Source: Atribacteria bacterium SCGC AAA255-N14
GTDB taxonomy: Bacteria > Atribacterota > JS1 > SB-45 > 34-128
Length of the DNA stretch: 35,287 bases
Direction of reading: 5' to 3'
Assembly: GCA_000405345.1 (NCBI GenBank)
Contig: ASPC01000009.1
Span: 1-35,287, forward strand
Part shown: in pieces, positions 7,891 to 17,295 of the stretch
Numbering within the stretch: position 1 is the first letter of the stretch
How the letters are laid out: each line of letters opens with the position of its first letter
Position numbers and translations under genes: made by a program
The notes under the pieces: generated by a model
What the model was told of the DNA's origin: nothing
The model's database searches: none
What the model saw: the letters and a program-made list of their open reading frames with translations, nothing else

Positions 7891-8991
7891 TTATATTAAA
7901 AACTTACCATCTTTATAAATCATTTTGCCATCTGCGTAAATTTCTCCACCCTTTTTCATATCACAAAGCATATCCCAGTGAATGGCTGACTGATTCTTCC
8001 CTAAAGATTCAGGTATAGATCTTCCGATTGCCAGATGGACTGTTCCACCAATCTTCTCATCAAATAACATATGCTTGGTGAATTTTTGTATATTATAATT
8101 TGTACCAGCCGCTATCTCCCCTACATACCTTGCTCCCTTATCTGTCTCCAGGAGCTGTTCCAATAGTTCTTCTCCTTTGGCTGCTACCGCTTTTATTACT
8201 CTTCCTTTTTTAAAGGTCAATTGAATATCTTCGATTTCTCTTCCCCCGTATATACCCGGGAAACTAAATCTAATATGGCCTTCTACACTGTCTTCTACCG
8301 GTCCGGTAAAGACTTCGCCATCAGGAAAATTCGCTTTACCGCAGCAGTTTACCCATTTTCTGCCTTCAATAGACATCTTTAAATCAGTATCTTTAGAAAT
8401 TATTGTGAGTCGTTTTTTACCATTTAAAATATTACAGATACCTTCTTGTTTCTTTTCTATTTCTTTCCATTCTGCTATCGGGTCTTTTCTATCTATATAA
8501 CCTGCCCCATAGACAAAATCTTCGTATTCGGAAATTGACATGTTCGCTTCCTGGGCATTTGCCTGATTGGGGAACATGGTACAACACCATTTTAGTTCTT
8601 TTTTTGCAGATCTTTCAAAAAATATCCTGTTAATTTCGCTAAAACCTTGAGCTGATAATTTTAGTTTTTCAGGATTTACATTGCTTAACATTCTGGTATT
8701 GGAACCGCCAAAAAAGGATAAAGACGCATCTATTGTTTCAAAGGCCCTTTTTATACTGACAGGTACATATTTTATCTGTTCCTCACTGCCACCTTTTAAT
8801 AATATCTCTTTCAATTCCTCACTGTTTATTATCACCTGAGGAAGGGCTCCCAACTCAACCGCCAGGCGGTAGCTTTCTTTAATTAAAGGCAGGGTAACTA
8901 CATCACCCACAATTAATAATTTTTCTCCCTTTTTAATATCAAGCGAATACTTCAAGAGCACCTCTGCATGTTTTTTTATTCTATTATCCAT
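7891..8991 (-). CDS. M29 family aminopeptidase (AmpS/aminopeptidase T-like)
   Basis: A 366-residue cytoplasmic metallo-aminopeptidase, the usual length for family M29, which removes N-terminal residues from peptides using two metal ions. Candidate metal ligands are in the C-terminal half: the Glu of FPDGEVFTGP (about 222-231), the Glu of GEIAAGTN, the His of GTVHLAIG and the His/Asp of SAIHWDML, in the order expected for the family. The N-terminal domain includes KKGEKLLIVGD. The start ATG has AAGGAGGTAAAGG directly upstream. It appears to be a single-gene unit, bounded on the far side by the strong terminator at 9017-9067. Confidence 0.9.
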   Translation of the reverse strand: MDNRIKKHAEVLLKYSLDIKKGEKLLIVGDVVTLPLIKESYRLAVELGALPQVIINSEELKEILLKGGSEEQIKYVPVSIKRAFETIDASLSFFGGSNTRMLSNVNPEKLKLSAQGFSEINRIFFERSAKKELKWCCTMFPNQANAQEANMSISEYEDFVYGAGYIDRKDPIAEWKEIEKKQEGICNILNGKKRLTIISKDTDLKMSIEGRKWVNCCGKANFPDGEVFTGPVEDSVEGHIRFSFPGIYGGREIEDIQLTFKKGRVIKAVAAKGEELLEQLLETDKGARYVGEIAAGTNYNIQKFTKHMLFDEKIGGTVHLAIGRSIPESLGKNQSAIHWDMLCDMKKGGEIYADGKMIYKDGKFLI

Positions 8992-9016
8992 CCTTTACCT
9001 CCTTAATTAACATCTT

Positions 9017-9067
9017 AAAAAAAGGCAGGCTATAGAGAAAGTTGTCTTCCTTAGCCTGCCCTTTTTT
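9017..9067. terminator. bidirectional Rho-independent terminator
   Basis: A GC-rich stem (GGCAGGCTA / TAGCCTGCC) is extended by an A-run on one side and a T-run on the other. It ends the helicase transcript on the minus strand; the aminopeptidase gene begins just beyond it. Confidence 0.85.
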
Positions 9068-9103
9068 ATTCTTAAACCCTATTTTAAAAAATGTAATGTG
9101 TTC

Positions 9104-10714
9104 TTATCTATTATTACCGGTTTTCTTTTTTTTGGCTTTAACTATCAATGATTTTTTATTCCCGGATTTTTTTTGAAAGACATTTAAAATAATTTCGGCT
9201 TCTTTAAAAGGTACGGTTATGAAGGAAAAGTCACTGTACACTCCCACCTGGTCAATAAGAGAACTCTTAACCCCTGTATTTTTGGTAATAAACTTTACCA
9301 GTTTGCTAGGGCTTATCTCATCTTTCTTACCTAATGCCACAAATAGCCTTGTTCTACCTTCCATCTCTATTTTTCTGTTTGCACCTGACAAATCCTTTAT
9401 TTCGTTATACAGGCCAGGGTTAAGTGTATCATCAAAACTGTAATTAAGTAATTTAGCAAGCATCTGAGTCGGATTATTATTATCCAGAAGTTTTTTAGCC
9501 CAATTGTAATATGTATTGCCTATGTCTTCGCTATTGATAGCAGCTATGTCTTCATCTATCTTTTTTTTCTTTGCGTCAATGATATCCTTAACATTTGGAA
9601 CTTTTGATTTTTTTATATCGGTTTTTGCTATGCGCTGAATGAACATCAGCTTATTATATTCGCTCGGCGTGATAAAGGTTATAGCTGTTCCCTGTTTACC
9701 TGCTCTTCCTGTACGACCGATCCTGTTCACATATGATTCGGGATCATGTGGAAGGGCATAATTAATTACATGAGTCAAATTGCTAACATCTATGCCACGT
9801 GCAGCCACATCAGTTGCTACCAGTACATTAATCTTCTTTTTCCTGAATTTATCCAGGGTATTTTCTCTTTGGCTCTGCGAAATATCACCGTGAATGGCAT
9901 CAGCATCATACCCTCTGTCAATAAGGTGGCTGACAACACTATCAACATCATTCTTTGTCCTGCAGAAAACCAGCCCGTAAAAATCTTCGGTAATATCAAT
10001 GATTCTGCACAATGCCTCAAATTTGTCAGAAACTTTTACTTCATAATATATCTGCTCCGTAAGGCCGGTGGTGAGCTGTTGTTTCTTGACAGTAATAAAT
10101 TCATAATCTGCCATATATTTACTCGCGAGTGCCTTAATCCTTAACGGCATGGTTGCCGAAAACAGAAGGGTTCTTTTCTGGGGATTGGTATGTTTCATTA
10201 TCTCTTCCATATCCTCAATAAACCCCATATTAAGCATTTCATCAGCCTCATCAAGGATAAGGTGTTTGATATTCTTGAGATTGAGTGTCTTTCTTTTGAT
10301 GTGGTCAATAACTCTTCCGGGTGTACCAACAACAATATGTACTCCTTTTTTAAGGCGCCTCAGTTGCTGATCGATTGATTGCCCTCCGTAGATAGGAATG
10401 ATCTGGATATCGGAATTACTCCTTAATGAAGCAATTTCCTCGGAAACCTGTATGGCAAGCTCCCTTGTAGGTGTAATGATAAGAGCCTGTACACTTCTCT
10501 CCTGAGGGTCTATTATCTCTATTAAAGGCAGTCCGAAGGCCGCTGTTTTACCGGTACCGGTCTGCGCCTGTGCTATTATGTTGGTATCATTCCGCAACAT
10601 TACGGGGATTGTTAAGGCCTGAATACTAGATGGTTCTTCAAAGCCCTTCTTGTAAACAGCATCTAAAACCCTTTGAGAAAGGCCGAGATGCTCAAATTTA
10701 ATTTTATCTGTCAT
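9104..10714 (-). CDS. DEAD-box RNA helicase with DbpA-type RNA-binding C-terminus
   Basis: A 536-residue ATP-dependent RNA helicase. Motifs in order: Q motif around residues 7-34, AQTGTGKT (50-57), PTRELA (82-87), GG (110-111), TPGR (131-134), DEAD (155-158), SAT (186-188), and in the second RecA domain ATDVAARGIDV and NRIGRTGRAGKQG. A C-terminal module of about 75 residues (TRLFVALGKKDEISP through SFITVP) matches the DbpA/CsdA RNA-binding domain, with a lysine-rich tail. Expected roles are ribosome assembly and RNA unwinding at low temperature. GAGGAG precedes the ATG. It is the first gene of its transcript and ends at the terminator at 9017-9067. Confidence 0.95.
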   Translation of the reverse strand: MTDKIKFEHLGLSQRVLDAVYKKGFEEPSSIQALTIPVMLRNDTNIIAQAQTGTGKTAAFGLPLIEIIDPQERSVQALIITPTRELAIQVSEEIASLRSNSDIQIIPIYGGQSIDQQLRRLKKGVHIVVGTPGRVIDHIKRKTLNLKNIKHLILDEADEMLNMGFIEDMEEIMKHTNPQKRTLLFSATMPLRIKALASKYMADYEFITVKKQQLTTGLTEQIYYEVKVSDKFEALCRIIDITEDFYGLVFCRTKNDVDSVVSHLIDRGYDADAIHGDISQSQRENTLDKFRKKKINVLVATDVAARGIDVSNLTHVINYALPHDPESYVNRIGRTGRAGKQGTAITFITPSEYNKLMFIQRIAKTDIKKSKVPNVKDIIDAKKKKIDEDIAAINSEDIGNTYYNWAKKLLDNNNPTQMLAKLLNYSFDDTLNPGLYNEIKDLSGANRKIEMEGRTRLFVALGKKDEISPSKLVKFITKNTGVKSSLIDQVGVYSDFSFITVPFKEAEIILNVFQKKSGNKKSLIVKAKKKKTGNNR

Positions 10715-10948
10715 AATTTTCTCCTCAAATTAATTAAGAAAATGGGTCCTGCCCCAATTTCATCTAACAAGATATAATACCACATATTTACAATAAGTCA
10801 ATAAAAACAGTATCCAGTATATAGTATCGAGTTAGGAAAGCGAAAGAAAAGATAGAAAAAGTGGCGTTCTTTTTTATCTAACTACCCCACTAAAGTTTAC
10901 ACTAACATTAATAAAATCGTCTGTGCTATCTTTATTCCCCATTAAAAG

Positions 10949-11641
10949 TTAGCGAATTATTGATGGCACACCTTCCCTATTTATTCTATTAAGCTGTCCG
11001 CTTTTCTTTTTAGCAAATGCGAGTATGGCTCCTAAAGCAATCGATAAAAATGCAGCAGATAAAACCCTATACTCCAGAGGTAATAAAAATGTTATCGTAT
11101 GTGCCGGTATCCAAAAAATAGGTATCGTCCTCAATAATACAAATGATATAAAACCATCCCAATCAATCCTCTTTACTACATCGCTGAGCGTTACCTTCCC
11201 CTTTTTATTGTCATACTTCAAATCGATAAATGTATCAGTTACTCGATGAAAAGCCATCATAGTTGGTGCAAATGATAAGTTCATTATAAAACTGACGAAA
11301 AACGCAAAGGCGAACTTCGAATTTCCACCGGGTAAAAATCCATTTGCTAAAGCACCTGCAATTCCTGCAGCAAACACACTAAATATCAATACAATAACCA
11401 TTCCTAATAATCCCCATACAAAAGCTCTATATAGCAATCCATTTGGAATATTCCAGTCACCCGTCACAATTCTTCTAGCCAAAAGCTCTCCCATTGTAGC
11501 AAGCATAAAAAATTTGATAAAGCCTCCCATATAGGCATGTTCGGTTATGAATTTCACGAACATTTCATGAGTTACCGGGACTACCAATATTGTAATAAAT
11601 GCCGCTAAACCGGCGAGCCAAAAAAAATCTCCTTTTTTCAA
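10949..11641 (-). CDS. Mpv17/PMP22-like integral membrane protein
   Basis: A 230-residue membrane protein with about five hydrophobic segments (near residues 8-28, 38-52, 70-98, 108-125 and 160-208). The C-terminal stretch FWIPAHTITFLLPLEYRVLSAAFLSIALGAI resembles the conserved end of Mpv17/PMP22 proteins, in which a Trp-Pro-type segment is followed by an Arg before the last helix. The function of bacterial members is unknown. The start is TTG with AAGGAG 8 nt upstream. The ~230 nt between this gene and the helicase hold no gene. The family call is tentative. Confidence 0.5.
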   Translation of the reverse strand: MKKGDFFWLAGLAAFITILVVPVTHEMFVKFITEHAYMGGFIKFFMLATMGELLARRIVTGDWNIPNGLLYRAFVWGLLGMVIVLIFSVFAAGIAGALANGFLPGGNSKFAFAFFVSFIMNLSFAPTMMAFHRVTDTFIDLKYDNKKGKVTLSDVVKRIDWDGFISFVLLRTIPIFWIPAHTITFLLPLEYRVLSAAFLSIALGAILAFAKKKSGQLNRINREGVPSIIR

Positions 11642-11785
11642 TCAAATCACTCCTTAAAATATGTTTGACATAAATAAAGACAGACAACTGTTTATCAATT
11701 TCCTTCTTAGGTATTTCTTTAAAAAATAGTATGTGTTCCTATTTATTTAAGGGTGATAAGAAGCAGCTTTTAGGTAGATAACTGG

Positions 11786-12270
11786 TCGGCCAGACAAAAC
11801 GATTTTCGAACTTTTTGTATGAGTGATGAGACCGAGAGGGTTTATCACAAGTTAGAAGAAGTAATTGGAATTTGTTAAGAATTTAAAAAGGTAGAACCTC
11901 TGATAAAGAAGTTCTGCCTATATTATTGTCAGGCTCCCCAGACAGGACGACTTTCGCAACTTTTGTATGGGGGAAGAAACTGATAATGTGTGTCATAAGT
12001 TGGAAGAAGTCATTGGGGTCTGTCAGGAAGTTAAATAGGCAGAACCCCAAACAAAGAAATTCTGCCTCTGTTATTGTCTGGCTCCCCTATTGGTCAGGTT
12101 CAGAACTTTTAAGGAGGACATGGTAATAGAAAATATTAGATTGAATCATTTAGTTTGTTAGTAAAGTAATAAAGTTAACAGCTATTTTATTCCATTATTA
12201 AGATGATTTTCGTAACTTTTTCATGAGTGCTGATACTGAAGAAGTATATCAAAGTTATGGAAGTATCTAA
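11786..12270 (+). repeat. three degenerate tandem units with tiny ORFs and hairpins
   Basis: Two adjacent ~150-bp units and a more diverged third share a leader (GA-TTTTCG-AACTTTT) followed by an ATG. The encoded peptides are alignable: MSDETERVYHKLEEVIGIC (11819-11878), MGEETDNVCHKLEEVIG then VCQEVK (11967-12038), and MSADTEEVYQSYGSI (12223-12270). Units 1 and 2 end in an AGGYAGAA / TTCTGCCT hairpin (11889-11919, 12037-12067). The pair is bounded by GCCAGACAA at 11789-11797 and its inverse TTGTCTGGC near 12074-12082. No ribosome-binding site precedes the ATGs, so coding is doubtful. The rest of 11642-12589 contains no recognisable gene. Confidence 0.75.
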
Positions 12271-12589
12271 TCTCGCATAATAGAAATTAAGAAAAAATAG
12301 TTAAAAAATAGACTCTATCTTGCAAAAATCTGAAGATAGTATAATTATCTATATAATAACCCAGAAGGAACCTACATTTTAGATGATATGTTTTAAGTTA
12401 TTTGCTTTAAAATAAATGCTTTTTGTGCTACCAAAAATATAAATATTGATATAAAGCACTGTTTTTCTACCCGATTTTTATCATGGAATTCCTTCTTTTA
12501 TAAAAATAAATTAATATAATTAATGCCTTTCAGAAGAGATAAAAGGGATGGTTACTGTTAGCTGTTAATTACTCATTTATTGTCAAATA

Positions 12590-13837
12590 TTATTTACTGT
12601 TGTGCATTTTTATATAAAATAAATATTGAAATATCGAAGCTAAAAAAAATGAGGAACCTAAAAGGAGCCAACTTAAATCATATGAATTTCTATAATCTGC
12701 GATATATCCAAAAACTGGAGGAACAAATAAAACCCCTAAACGGAGAAAAATTAGCACTAAACCCATAGCAGTTCCAACTTGTTTTTCTTTCACTATTTCA
12801 GGAATTGATGCATAAAAAAGACCCTGCCAACCGCGCCCGGTACCACCCATTAAAAAAGCCAAAACAAGTATTATCGTAAATGAAGGGTTTAAATCTTTTA
12901 AAAATAGACCAATAATAAGCGTAATTAAAAAGAATATAATACCTATCAATAAAAAAGTTTTTCTTTTATTAGCTTTAAGAAGCTTATCACAAATTAATCC
13001 CCATAATGGTTTCCCTATAATACTTCCAAGTTGGGTTACCGCAAAACCAATACCCGCAATTCTCTCAGTGAAACCATAATCCAAATATAAAAAAAGTGTA
13101 AAATGGGTAGCAATTGTACCGGTTGCAGCTCCTAAAAAAGATGCATAAATACAAAGGATTATTATATCAATATTATTGAGCAATTGTTTAATAGTTTTCC
13201 AAAAAGAAATATCCTTTGTATTATTCTTATCAAAATAGTTTTTTTCTCTTTTCTTTTCCTGATAAAACATTAAAATTAACAATGCACATATTAAAGCCAA
13301 TACGCCCGGTAAAGCAATTGTCTTTCGCCACCCAATCAGCATTCCTAAAACGGGCAAAAAAGCTGCTGCCAATAGTCCTCCAATCGGAAATGAAGTACTC
13401 CAAATGCCTGTGGCAGTACTTCTCCATTTTGCGGGGAATATTTCCATTATACCTTTATTAGCAGCAGGTACATTTATACTCAGTCCAATACCTAGAATAG
13501 CAGCAAGTACAAGTAATATAAAAAAATTAGGAGCTACAGCATGCAAGATAAGGAAGACACCTACAAATGACACACCAAAAATCATACCCCATTTTGAACC
13601 TTTAAGATCGACTAATCTTCCAGTATATATGCTAACGAATGAAGAAGTAATATAAAGAAAAGATATATATAAACCCAGCTCTCCCCGACTTAAGTCGAAA
13701 TCTCTCTGTAGAAATGGAAAGAGAACAGCAATGCCATCTCGATAAATACCCATTACGATAGAGGCTAATGATATAATAATAAGCATAGACCAATTAAAGC
13801 GACCAACTTCTGTATTCCCTTTGGTATTTAAGTTCAT
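12590..13837 (-). CDS. MFS transporter
   Basis: A 415-residue major facilitator with twelve hydrophobic segments and a central charged loop (around residues 190-215). The inter-helix motif GRLVDLKGSKWGM (about 74-86) corresponds to MFS motif A (G-x-x-x-D-x-x-G-x-K/R). The second half contains GKPLWGLICDKLLKANKRK, its repeat. The pattern resembles carboxylate/oxalate-formate-type MFS proteins, but the substrate is unknown. ATG 13837 is chosen over ATG 13846 because GAAGGAG lies only 1 nt from the upstream ATG but about 10 nt from the downstream one. No partner genes lie next to it, and 13847-14470 upstream holds nothing recognisable. Confidence 0.88.
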   Translation of the reverse strand: MNLNTKGNTEVGRFNWSMLIIISLASIVMGIYRDGIAVLFPFLQRDFDLSRGELGLYISFLYITSSFVSIYTGRLVDLKGSKWGMIFGVSFVGVFLILHAVAPNFFILLVLAAILGIGLSINVPAANKGIMEIFPAKWRSTATGIWSTSFPIGGLLAAAFLPVLGMLIGWRKTIALPGVLALICALLILMFYQEKKREKNYFDKNNTKDISFWKTIKQLLNNIDIIILCIYASFLGAATGTIATHFTLFLYLDYGFTERIAGIGFAVTQLGSIIGKPLWGLICDKLLKANKRKTFLLIGIIFFLITLIIGLFLKDLNPSFTIILVLAFLMGGTGRGWQGLFYASIPEIVKEKQVGTAMGLVLIFLRLGVLFVPPVFGYIADYRNSYDLSWLLLGSSFFLASIFQYLFYIKMHNSK

Positions 13838-14470
13838 TAGTGTCATGCTCCTTCGACAATTAATTCTAAAATATGCTATCTATAAATTATAGAATGATAT
13901 TGCTTTTTCTAAAAAGGAAATATCTCAAGAAGATATGAAATGCAAGATAAATTTAAATAAAAAGATTTCTCCTATTCTATTCACTTTATATGAAGAACCA
14001 TATTGCATTAATACAAATAACATATTTATTTATATTTTTATTATGCAAAATTATTTATTACAGCCTTAAATAATACTTCTTTATATAATTCTATAAAGAA
14101 TTTTAAAATTCCTTCCTTTTCTGGAAAATAATTCAAAAAAGAAATAGCCCTTCAGTAAATGCCAAAAAGCTTGGAAGGTCTTGACTCCTTGGGTAAGTCA
14201 ATAGGCAGAACTTTTCGTATTGTTTTTAAAATTCCAAATCTTAAAAGAAAATTATAAAATAGTTATTCTTCATATCTATAATGTGTTTTCTGAATGTATT
14301 TGATATACTTTTGTGCTATAGCCCTTTTTCAGCTGTTTTCTAATCTAGCTGTATATTTCAGTTATTATATTTCTTTAAGAATTGACTCATATATATAGTT
14401 TGGCTATCTCTCTAAAATAAGTTACTAATCAATTATAGGATTCAAGAAAGAATTAAATGATTTAAATAAA

Positions 14471-14530
14471 AAAACATACCTAAAATTTACCAGGCAAATC
14501 AGTATGTTTTACTGTCTGGTTGCTTTTTTC
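14471..14530. terminator. pair of mutually exclusive terminator hairpins
   Basis: AAAACATAC (14471-14479) pairs with GTATGTTTT (14502-14510), and ACCAGGCA (14489-14496) pairs with TGTCTGGT (14513-14520). The two stems overlap and cannot form together. One is followed by a T-run on the minus strand (end of the peptidase pseudogene), the other by CTTTTTT on the plus strand. Confidence 0.6.
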
Positions 14531-14556
14531 CTATAAAAATTACTGCCTTTTATGGA

Positions 14557-15142
14557 TTAATCTTTTGGCTGAATTAAAGTTGCTTCATAAAAATGAGGTT
14601 CATAGCCAATTGCATCAGAATCATTCCAATAATTCTCATTAATTTGCTTGAGATAATTACAAGTCCAGTAAACAAAGCCGCGAAGCGGGCACATTAGTCT
14701 CATCCCTTCTTCCTTAAATCCATCAATAACATAAAAATGATTGCTTTTCTGTTCTAAGCTATAATCTAACAGAACAATTACTGGATTTACCTCCTTTATT
14801 TCATCTTTTATTTCTTCTAAATACATTCGTTGATTGTAGACTTCAATTCCTAGTTTGTCAGCATTTTCTTTTAATAGTGAAGCATTACCTAAACTATCCT
14901 CACCTATTGCATACTCTGCAATTTCCTCTTGTTGTTATTTCCATGCCATAATAATTCAAAACAGATTGTGTTGCTGCAACAAAGCACCATGTTTTATCTA
15001 TGGGTTGTTTTACCACAGGAACATTCAAATAAATTTCTTCTATTCCTGTTGGAGGTAGGGACTGACTAGTTCAGGAGGTGAAAGTGAATGAGATTAAAAC
15101 AATTAAAATTAAATAGATGAATATTTTATTATATCTTTTCAT
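14557..15142 (-). pseudogene. C39-like cysteine peptidase lipoprotein, two lesions
   Basis: Read from ATG 15142 (AAAGGAG upstream) the frame gives a signal peptide (MKRYNKIFIYLILIVLISF) and then meets TGA at 15073-15071, where a lipoprotein Cys codon would be expected. Beyond it the frame continues with IYLNVPVVKQPIDKTWCFVA and TQSVLNYYG, a C39-like catalytic Cys block. An extra A near 14931-14937 then shifts the frame into EEIAEYAIGEDSLGNASLL. The intact 3' part (14557-14826) carries VNPVIVLLDYSLEQKSNHFYVIDGF, the His block of the fold. Both lesions are single-base. An intact form would be a surface-anchored C39_2-type peptidase. Confidence 0.7.
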
Positions 15143-15244
15143 GATATATTCTCCTTTATCGGTAGGTGATATTACCACATATACTTTACAACCCTAAACC
15201 CCGTATTATCTATAAACTTGAAATCTGAAATTTGTTACTTATTA

Positions 15245-15298
15245 CTAATCACTTATTGATTTCAACTGTTGTTTAATCCAATCTTGTATTTCAGCCAT
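15245..15298 (-). CDS. 17-codon ORF coupled to the upstream ORF
   Basis: MAEIQDWIKQQLKSISD begins in a TAATG overlap with the stop of the 92-residue ORF upstream. It looks like the amphipathic N-terminus of a longer protein cut short by a stop. No function is assigned. Confidence 0.25.
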   Translation of the reverse strand: MAEIQDWIKQQLKSISD

Positions 15299-15576
15299 TA
15301 TTTATCTTTAAGAATATGCTTATATATAAATGTTACTTTTTTGTAAATTAGTATATGGTTGTATAAACGATAAAGTAGAAAATTAATGAAATATTGTTTT
15401 ATATAACTTTTAGGTATTAACGGTTCATCAAGAAGTTTTTCATCTGAATAAAAAGGCATAAGCAAAGCATGAGTTTTTGAATAACAAGTTTTTGATGACT
15501 TTATTTTTTTATTTGCTTTCTCAATGAATTCTTCTAAGGTTATGTTTGGTTCATTCCTTATATAATGATTTATCAT
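15298..15576 (-). CDS. hypothetical protein, probably remnant
   Basis: A 92-residue ORF with a charged N-terminal half and an aromatic, hydrophobic C-terminal half (QYFINFLLYRLYNHILIYKK). I do not recognise a family. It lies in a decayed stretch with the broken C39 peptidase and has no clear ribosome site, so it may be a fragment or spurious. Confidence 0.3.
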   Translation of the reverse strand: MINHYIRNEPNITLEEFIEKANKKIKSSKTCYSKTHALLMPFYSDEKLLDEPLIPKSYIKQYFINFLLYRLYNHILIYKKVTFIYKHILKDK

Positions 15577-15674
15577 TAAAGGGAGTATACGACTTTATAT
15601 TCCTGTGATGCTCCAATTCCAACTTAATTATCAGGTTTTCTTACATTCTTAAATACTGTAGTTGCAGAACAAAT

Positions 15675-16070
15675 CTATACAAAAGAATATTTTATCATAA
15701 TTGTTTTTTTTATTAATTTTACTATTTCTTTTAGGTATATATCCCCTCCAGGAAAGATTAATCTACCATCTTTCCATGCTCCATCTTTTTCAGTAACTCT
15801 AGGATGAGTTGCGAGGTATATGTAAATCCAGTCATTTTCATCAGAAGGATTACTTAGATTCTAAACTTGTTAAAACTTGATCCCGAAATTATTCAGGAAT
15901 TAGAAAAAATAGAAGATCCCTAAAATTGAAAATTATGAATGAAAGAATTTTGCGATCATATATTAATAAATCTTTATGGGGAGCATACACATAAGGAGCA
16001 TCAACGAAATCACTTTTAACTGGTTTAATGCCACTCTGTTCAAATTTGTTGTATTTACGATCTCAAATAA
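15675..16070 (-). pseudogene. decayed coding remnant in two frames
   Basis: One open stretch (15675-15860) reads NPSDENDWIYIYLATHPRV then TEKDGAWKDGRLIFPGGDIY. A second, in another frame (15889 to about 16062), reads KYNKFEQSGIKPVKSDFVDA and PYVYAPHKDLLIYDRK. Both have protein-like composition but are broken by stops, and neither matches a family I can name. The rest of 15577-16217 has no other recognisable content. Confidence 0.35.
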
Positions 16071-16217
16071 AGCTATAAAGTCTGGCTTTTCTACCTGATT
16101 AATAAAAAGTACGTTAACAGTAAATGCCTTCTTACAGGAAAAAGTGTTATGGCATGAATAGGTTGCTTTTCTTAATGAAATATTGATACAAAGTGGATCA
16201 GAACAACATATCCCTTC

Positions 16218-16484
16218 CTATGTATAAGCTATTAAATTGGATTGGAACTTGTCATAACTAACTATAATAAGTACCGGTGTAATAGGTAAATATGTTTTGC
16301 TCCTATTAATTTTTTCATTATAGTTTTTTCCTTGGAAATCTATCCTATTGATTCCTTTTTTTATAATTGTTTCATCTCTTAGTTTAAGAGTTCTTCTTCC
16401 TTTATAAACATATTCGCAAGCAACAAAAAGACCTTTAGCAAAACCAAAGGGCTTGTTGTTGTGCAGATAAGATGAGATTTGCAA
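16218..16484 (-). CDS. hypothetical ORF, doubtful
   Basis: An 88-residue ORF rich in Lys/Arg/Ile, with no recognised domain and no clear ribosome-binding site. It lies between decayed coding scraps and the RraA gene, and may be the end of the remnant upstream or chance. Confidence 0.2.
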   Translation of the reverse strand: MQISSYLHNNKPFGFAKGLFVACEYVYKGRRTLKLRDETIIKKGINRIDFQGKNYNEKINRSKTYLPITPVLIIVSYDKFQSNLIAYT

Positions 16485-16566
16485 ATTCTATTTAAAATAA
16501 AGTTAGATAAAAATATTGATTTTATAGCATTATTTCAAAATAAAAGAATAATTTTATCGATTTCTT

Positions 16567-17262
16567 CTATTTAATTACTCCTTTTTCTCTAAGAAAATCA
16601 TCCAATCCATCTTTAACATATTTTCCATTATTAATTTGTTCATACCTTCGTTTTTCATTAGCAAGTTTTTTGTCAGCGAATTTGAAAACTTGCTCTATAT
16701 CATCTTTAGGTATCACAACAACACCATTATCATCTCCAAAAACTATATCACCTGGATTTACTACAACTCCCCCACAAGCTATTGGAAAATTTATTTCTCC
16801 TGGACCATCTTTATCTCCAGCGCCGCATACTGTCCCTCGAGCAAATATTGGCAAATTCAATTCGTTTAGATTTTCAATATCTCGCACTGTTCCATCAACT
16901 ACTAAACCTGCAACTCCTAATTTAACCATGCATGTCACCATTATATCCCCACACACTGCATAATTAAATCCTCCCTGTGTTTCTACAACTAAAACATCTC
17001 CTGGTTTAACAATACTGAATGCTTTATGCAGCATAAAATTATCACCAGAACGGACTTTTACGGTAACAGCAGGACCGGCCATTTTCTTATCATCACATAA
17101 TCTCATAATTCCAATATCCATTGTATAAAACTTATTTAAACCATCTGACAAGTTGCATGAAGAATAATTTTCATTAAGTAATTTCCTAATCCATTTTTTA
17201 TCAGGTCTTTCTATTTCATTTATAAATCTAAATCCAACTCTTCCGAAAATCTTTGGTTTCAC
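16567..17262 (-). CDS. RraA family protein (putative HMG/CHA-type aldolase)
   Basis: A 231-residue RraA-fold protein. Members with an Arg-Asp pair are class II retro-aldolases of 4-hydroxy-4-methyl-2-oxoglutarate type or oxaloacetate decarboxylases. Seen here: GDIMVTCMVKLGVAGLVVDG (105-124) followed by the Arg127-Asp128 pair (TVRDIE), then PIFARGT and GGVVVNPGDIVFGDDNGVVV, all typical. The catalytic Arg/Asp points to an aldolase rather than the RNase E inhibitor. The start is GTG with AAGGAAGG about 11 nt upstream. It is the distal gene of locus 2 (30343 to 16567), following the dehydrogenase remnant and the transposase, so it probably belongs to the same pathway as the TTT transporter genes. 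Confidence 0.85.
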   Translation of the reverse strand: MKPKIFGRVGFRFINEIERPDKKWIRKLLNENYSSCNLSDGLNKFYTMDIGIMRLCDDKKMAGPAVTVKVRSGDNFMLHKAFSIVKPGDVLVVETQGGFNYAVCGDIMVTCMVKLGVAGLVVDGTVRDIENLNELNLPIFARGTVCGAGDKDGPGEINFPIACGGVVVNPGDIVFGDDNGVVVIPKDDIEQVFKFADKKLANEKRRYEQINNGKYVKDGLDDFLREKGVIK

Positions 17263-17295
17263 GATATTATAACCTTCCTTTTTTATTATCTTATT

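Noticed and set aside
9746..10144. 132-residue plus-strand ORF
   Set aside because: It is antisense to the conserved helicase core and has no homology signal.
11926..12126. 66-residue plus-strand ORF
   Set aside because: It runs across unit 2 of the tandem repeats in a frame not shared by the other units, so it is a chance frame.
15071..15073. In-frame TGA as selenocysteine or recoded UGA in the C39-like gene
   Set aside because: A second lesion (frameshift) follows in the same gene and other genes use TGA as a normal stop, so decay is simpler.
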